Positions 62,163 through 64,000 of a DNA stretch of 64,000 nt are shown here, piece after piece. Position 1 is the first letter of the stretch; each line of letters opens with the position of its first letter. The stretch lies in contig OZ245336.1 of assembly GCA_965226095.1 (NCBI GenBank), positions 62,001 to 126,000 on the forward strand, given 5' to 3'. The notes beneath the pieces are model-generated. The model was not told the DNA's origin. It was given only the letters and a program-made list of their open reading frames with translations, and did no database searches. Source of the DNA: JANQSP01 sp965226095. GTDB lineage: Bacteria > Bdellovibrionota > Bdellovibrionia > Bdellovibrionales > UBA1609. The translations under genes were made by a program, and so were the position numbers.

Positions 62163-63536
62163 TTATATTGGATTCGCAACCTTACCTATAAATAAAATTT
62201 GCGCTGTTTTTCTTTCTTGTATCAGAAACAAAAAAGGATGATCTGCTTTGAATACAGGAGGCATAGAAGATGGTACCATCATTGCTACACCAGTAACAGC
62301 CACCGCTTCCGTTCCCTCTTCATTCACATCAATAAAAGACTTGTGTATAATATCTTTTATATATAAATTTTGATCTTCTTTATTTTTTATATTTTCAGCA
62401 AACTTTAAAAAATCTGCTTTCTTTTTGTTAAATGCTAAAGGCATATACTGTTTTAATATTTTTGAAAGTTTATAATTCTTTTTAAAAGTGAACTTTGGAA
62501 GATACACTGTTATTTCTCTCTCGAAAAAATCTTTTTTCCAGGTTTTAAGATTCTCTTTAGTCAATGATTTTTCAAGAGAAATTAAATCTGCTTTCTTTAA
62601 AGTCTTTTTTGTATTTGTCATAAAATTACCCTCATAATTATCTCTCTCCTTTGGCTTTCCTGGAAAATCCTTAGGTAGAAGAATTAACATGGAAAGCTCT
62701 TTACCTTTATAAGGTATTTCAAGCATCTGCATAGTTTCTGTTTCCATATAATTAAAAATTTCTGTCATTCTCATCATAGAAACTTTAATTTTTTCTTTTT
62801 TACTGATTATAAATCGCTGTTTTTTGGTATTTGATTTTTTAAATTTCTGATTCCAATCCCCTTTAAAATAAATAGTATTGATTAAACTTAAGCCACAAAG
62901 TTCGGTATCTGTAGGTTTACAATCTTGAACCACATTTTTGAATTTATTCACAGTTTTATGTTCTATCCATTGATTGATTTTTTTTGCGGGAGTATTTATA
63001 AATACCTTTGCTCCATAATATTTTTGTATATCTTTAAATATTCTTGATTGTAAGTTTTCTTGAATCCACAAAGCATTAGCTGTAAGAAATTGATACTCTG
63101 TTTTTGGCTTATTTAATTGGTTATAGATATTAGCTATCGCCGGCCTGCGAACATTGTTGTTTTCAGAGAAATAAAACACAGATTGCATTTCATTAGCCGT
63201 TTGACCATTAGCACCCTCATAGGCCATTGCCATAGCTGTAAAAATCCCATAGGGAGAAAAAAATATATTTTTATTAGGTTTTTCAGAACTCAAATAGGCA
63301 TACAAATTTAATGCAAATTTGTTATTTGCAGAGATAATTACCTTTTTACTCTCTTTCGTGACGCCTGTATCATCTGCTTTTTTGAAATCAGCCTCTACTT
63401 CATTTGATTTTTCTTTTTTTAAATCTATTAAACCAGAAGTTTCTTTTCTAGAGTTTTTACTTACACATGAGATTGTCAATCCGACTAAAAGGAAAAGTAA
63501 AGTAATATATTTTATAAAAAGAATAATAACTTTCAT
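62163..63536 (-). CDS. Serpin-family lipoprotein protease inhibitor
   Basis: The 457-residue protein has the lipobox LTISC and then a full serpin fold: NIFFSPYGIFTAMAMAYEGA, NALWIQ, INTIYFKGDW, YMETETMQMLEIPYKG, EITVYLPKFTF and a C-terminal HPFLFLIQERKTAQILFIGK. The reactive-loop hinge NEEGTEAVAVTGVAMMVPSS has the small residues required for an inhibitory serpin. The scissile bond probably lies near the VPSSM segment. Anchored at the surface, it could block host or prey proteases. The ATG follows AAGGGTC. A charged linker of about 50 residues separates lipobox and fold. Confidence 0.93.
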   Translation of the reverse strand: MKVIILFIKYITLLFLLVGLTISCVSKNSRKETSGLIDLKKEKSNEVEADFKKADDTGVTKESKKVIISANNKFALNLYAYLSSEKPNKNIFFSPYGIFTAMAMAYEGANGQTANEMQSVFYFSENNNVRRPAIANIYNQLNKPKTEYQFLTANALWIQENLQSRIFKDIQKYYGAKVFINTPAKKINQWIEHKTVNKFKNVVQDCKPTDTELCGLSLINTIYFKGDWNQKFKKSNTKKQRFIISKKEKIKVSMMRMTEIFNYMETETMQMLEIPYKGKELSMLILLPKDFPGKPKERDNYEGNFMTNTKKTLKKADLISLEKSLTKENLKTWKKDFFEREITVYLPKFTFKKNYKLSKILKQYMPLAFNKKKADFLKFAENIKNKEDQNLYIKDIIHKSFIDVNEEGTEAVAVTGVAMMVPSSMPPVFKADHPFLFLIQERKTAQILFIGKVANPI

Positions 63537-63835
63537 ATGACCCTTACAAAGTTTCTTAAGAGATTTTAAAAACCAATTTATTGATTTAAATACTACAACT
63601 TTTTTGGTTTAAATGAAATTCTTTTTTAAGAGCTTTAAAAGCTTTCTTTTTCTTTATATTTTTACAATCTTGATATTCGTCACGTGTTCTAAAACATTTT
63701 TGACAAGTAAAGCAGTAGAATAGACATCTCTCCTTATTTATTATATTACACTTAGAACTTATTGGTTCATTGCATTATCTTTATTTTCTTCAAACTCGAG
63801 TTGTTTTATTTAGGACATAGATTTGTTCCCTTGAA
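63537..63835. other. Intergenic, nothing recognised
   Basis: This AT-rich DNA lies between the serpin start and the partial gene at the edge. It should contain the serpin promoter. No open frame of note or strong hairpin is seen. Confidence 0.4.
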
Positions 63836-64000
63836 TTACTTTAATTGATCTACCAAAGTTTTGGTGACTTTAAACTCTTCCTCTGCTCTGTTATATTTAG
63901 CTAATATTTTTCTCCATTTCTCTCCTCCTAATTGTTTTATTTTATCTTTAGCTTCTTTAGACTTAGATGCTATTTTTCTCAGAAGATCAGAGTTAAGGAG
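63836..64000 (-). CDS. Partial helical protein, C-terminal end
   Basis: The minus-strand frame enters at the right edge and ends at TAA (63836-63838). The 54 visible residues are charged and helical (SKEAKDKIKQLGGEKWRKIL, EEEFKVTKTLVDQLK). The start lies outside the window. Function unknown. Confidence 0.55.
   Translation of the reverse strand, partial: LLNSDLLRKIASKSKEAKDKIKQLGGEKWRKILAKYNRAEEEFKVTKTLVDQLK

Overview
The window is AT-rich bacterial chromosome from a Gram-negative host. The evidence for Gram-negative is several lipoprotein signal peptides, a Pal-like OmpA lipoprotein, a YbgF/CpoB-like TPR lipoprotein and a 1730-residue surface protein with an outer-membrane beta-barrel end. 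Housekeeping clusters (rsmD-coaD-aspC; tsaD-rsmA; cinA-recA; rpsU-yqeY-dnaG-rpoD), menaquinone genes, a lone pilT and frequent TTG starts behind good Shine-Dalgarno sites fit a Bdellovibrionota/Oligoflexia-like or other deltaproteobacterial-grade lineage. That placement is inference. Ankyrin, Sel1, patatin, serpin and Calx-beta/barrel proteins suggest life in close contact with other cells, possibly eukaryotes or prey.

Layout. 0-10.7 kb: ruvB, alanine dehydrogenase, an ankyrin protein, a decayed ankyrin locus, a secreted protease with Sel1 repeats, purK, glutaredoxin, an orphan OppC/DppC permease and two Bor-like lipoproteins. 10.7-16 kb: the giant surface protein. 16-20 kb: an accessory, decaying stretch with a small overlapping operon ending in an ArdC fragment, an AlbA_2 fragment, a broken Cys-rich secreted protein, a patatin, several copies of the tRNA-Pro 3' end, and tRNA-Pro itself. 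20.2-26.5 kb: serine/threonine dehydratase, dprA, ubiE/menG, DAHP synthase, menF and menD (chorismate to menaquinone).

26.5-32.8 kb holds the most unusual locus: two adjacent genes for secreted repeat proteins. The second is a superfamily-2 helicase with a Sec signal peptide and seven C-terminal repeats. Both have the same 13-bp palindrome 86-87 bp before the start codon, both are followed by a near-identical 83-bp sequence, and both are broken by a one-base deletion inside the repeat array. 33-52.6 kb is core: a two-component pair, rsmD, coaD, aspC, Pal-like and TPR lipoproteins, tsaD, rsmA, a Sel1 lipoprotein, recX, smpB, pilT, cinA/pncC, recA, tadA and the rpsU-yqeY-dnaG-rpoD operon.

52.6-64 kb is accessory. 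A tyrosine integrase abuts the 3' end of a CAT-anticodon tRNA and is followed by an excisionase-like gene. Beyond it lie minus-strand genes for a cold-shock-like protein, a HEPN protein with an upstream partner, an unknown 405-residue protein and a NYN-family nuclease. Together they look like an RNA-targeting defence or conflict island. Then come two copies of a 207-bp repeat flanking small membrane or secreted genes and a DUF805 protein, a lipoprotein serpin, and a partial gene at the right edge.
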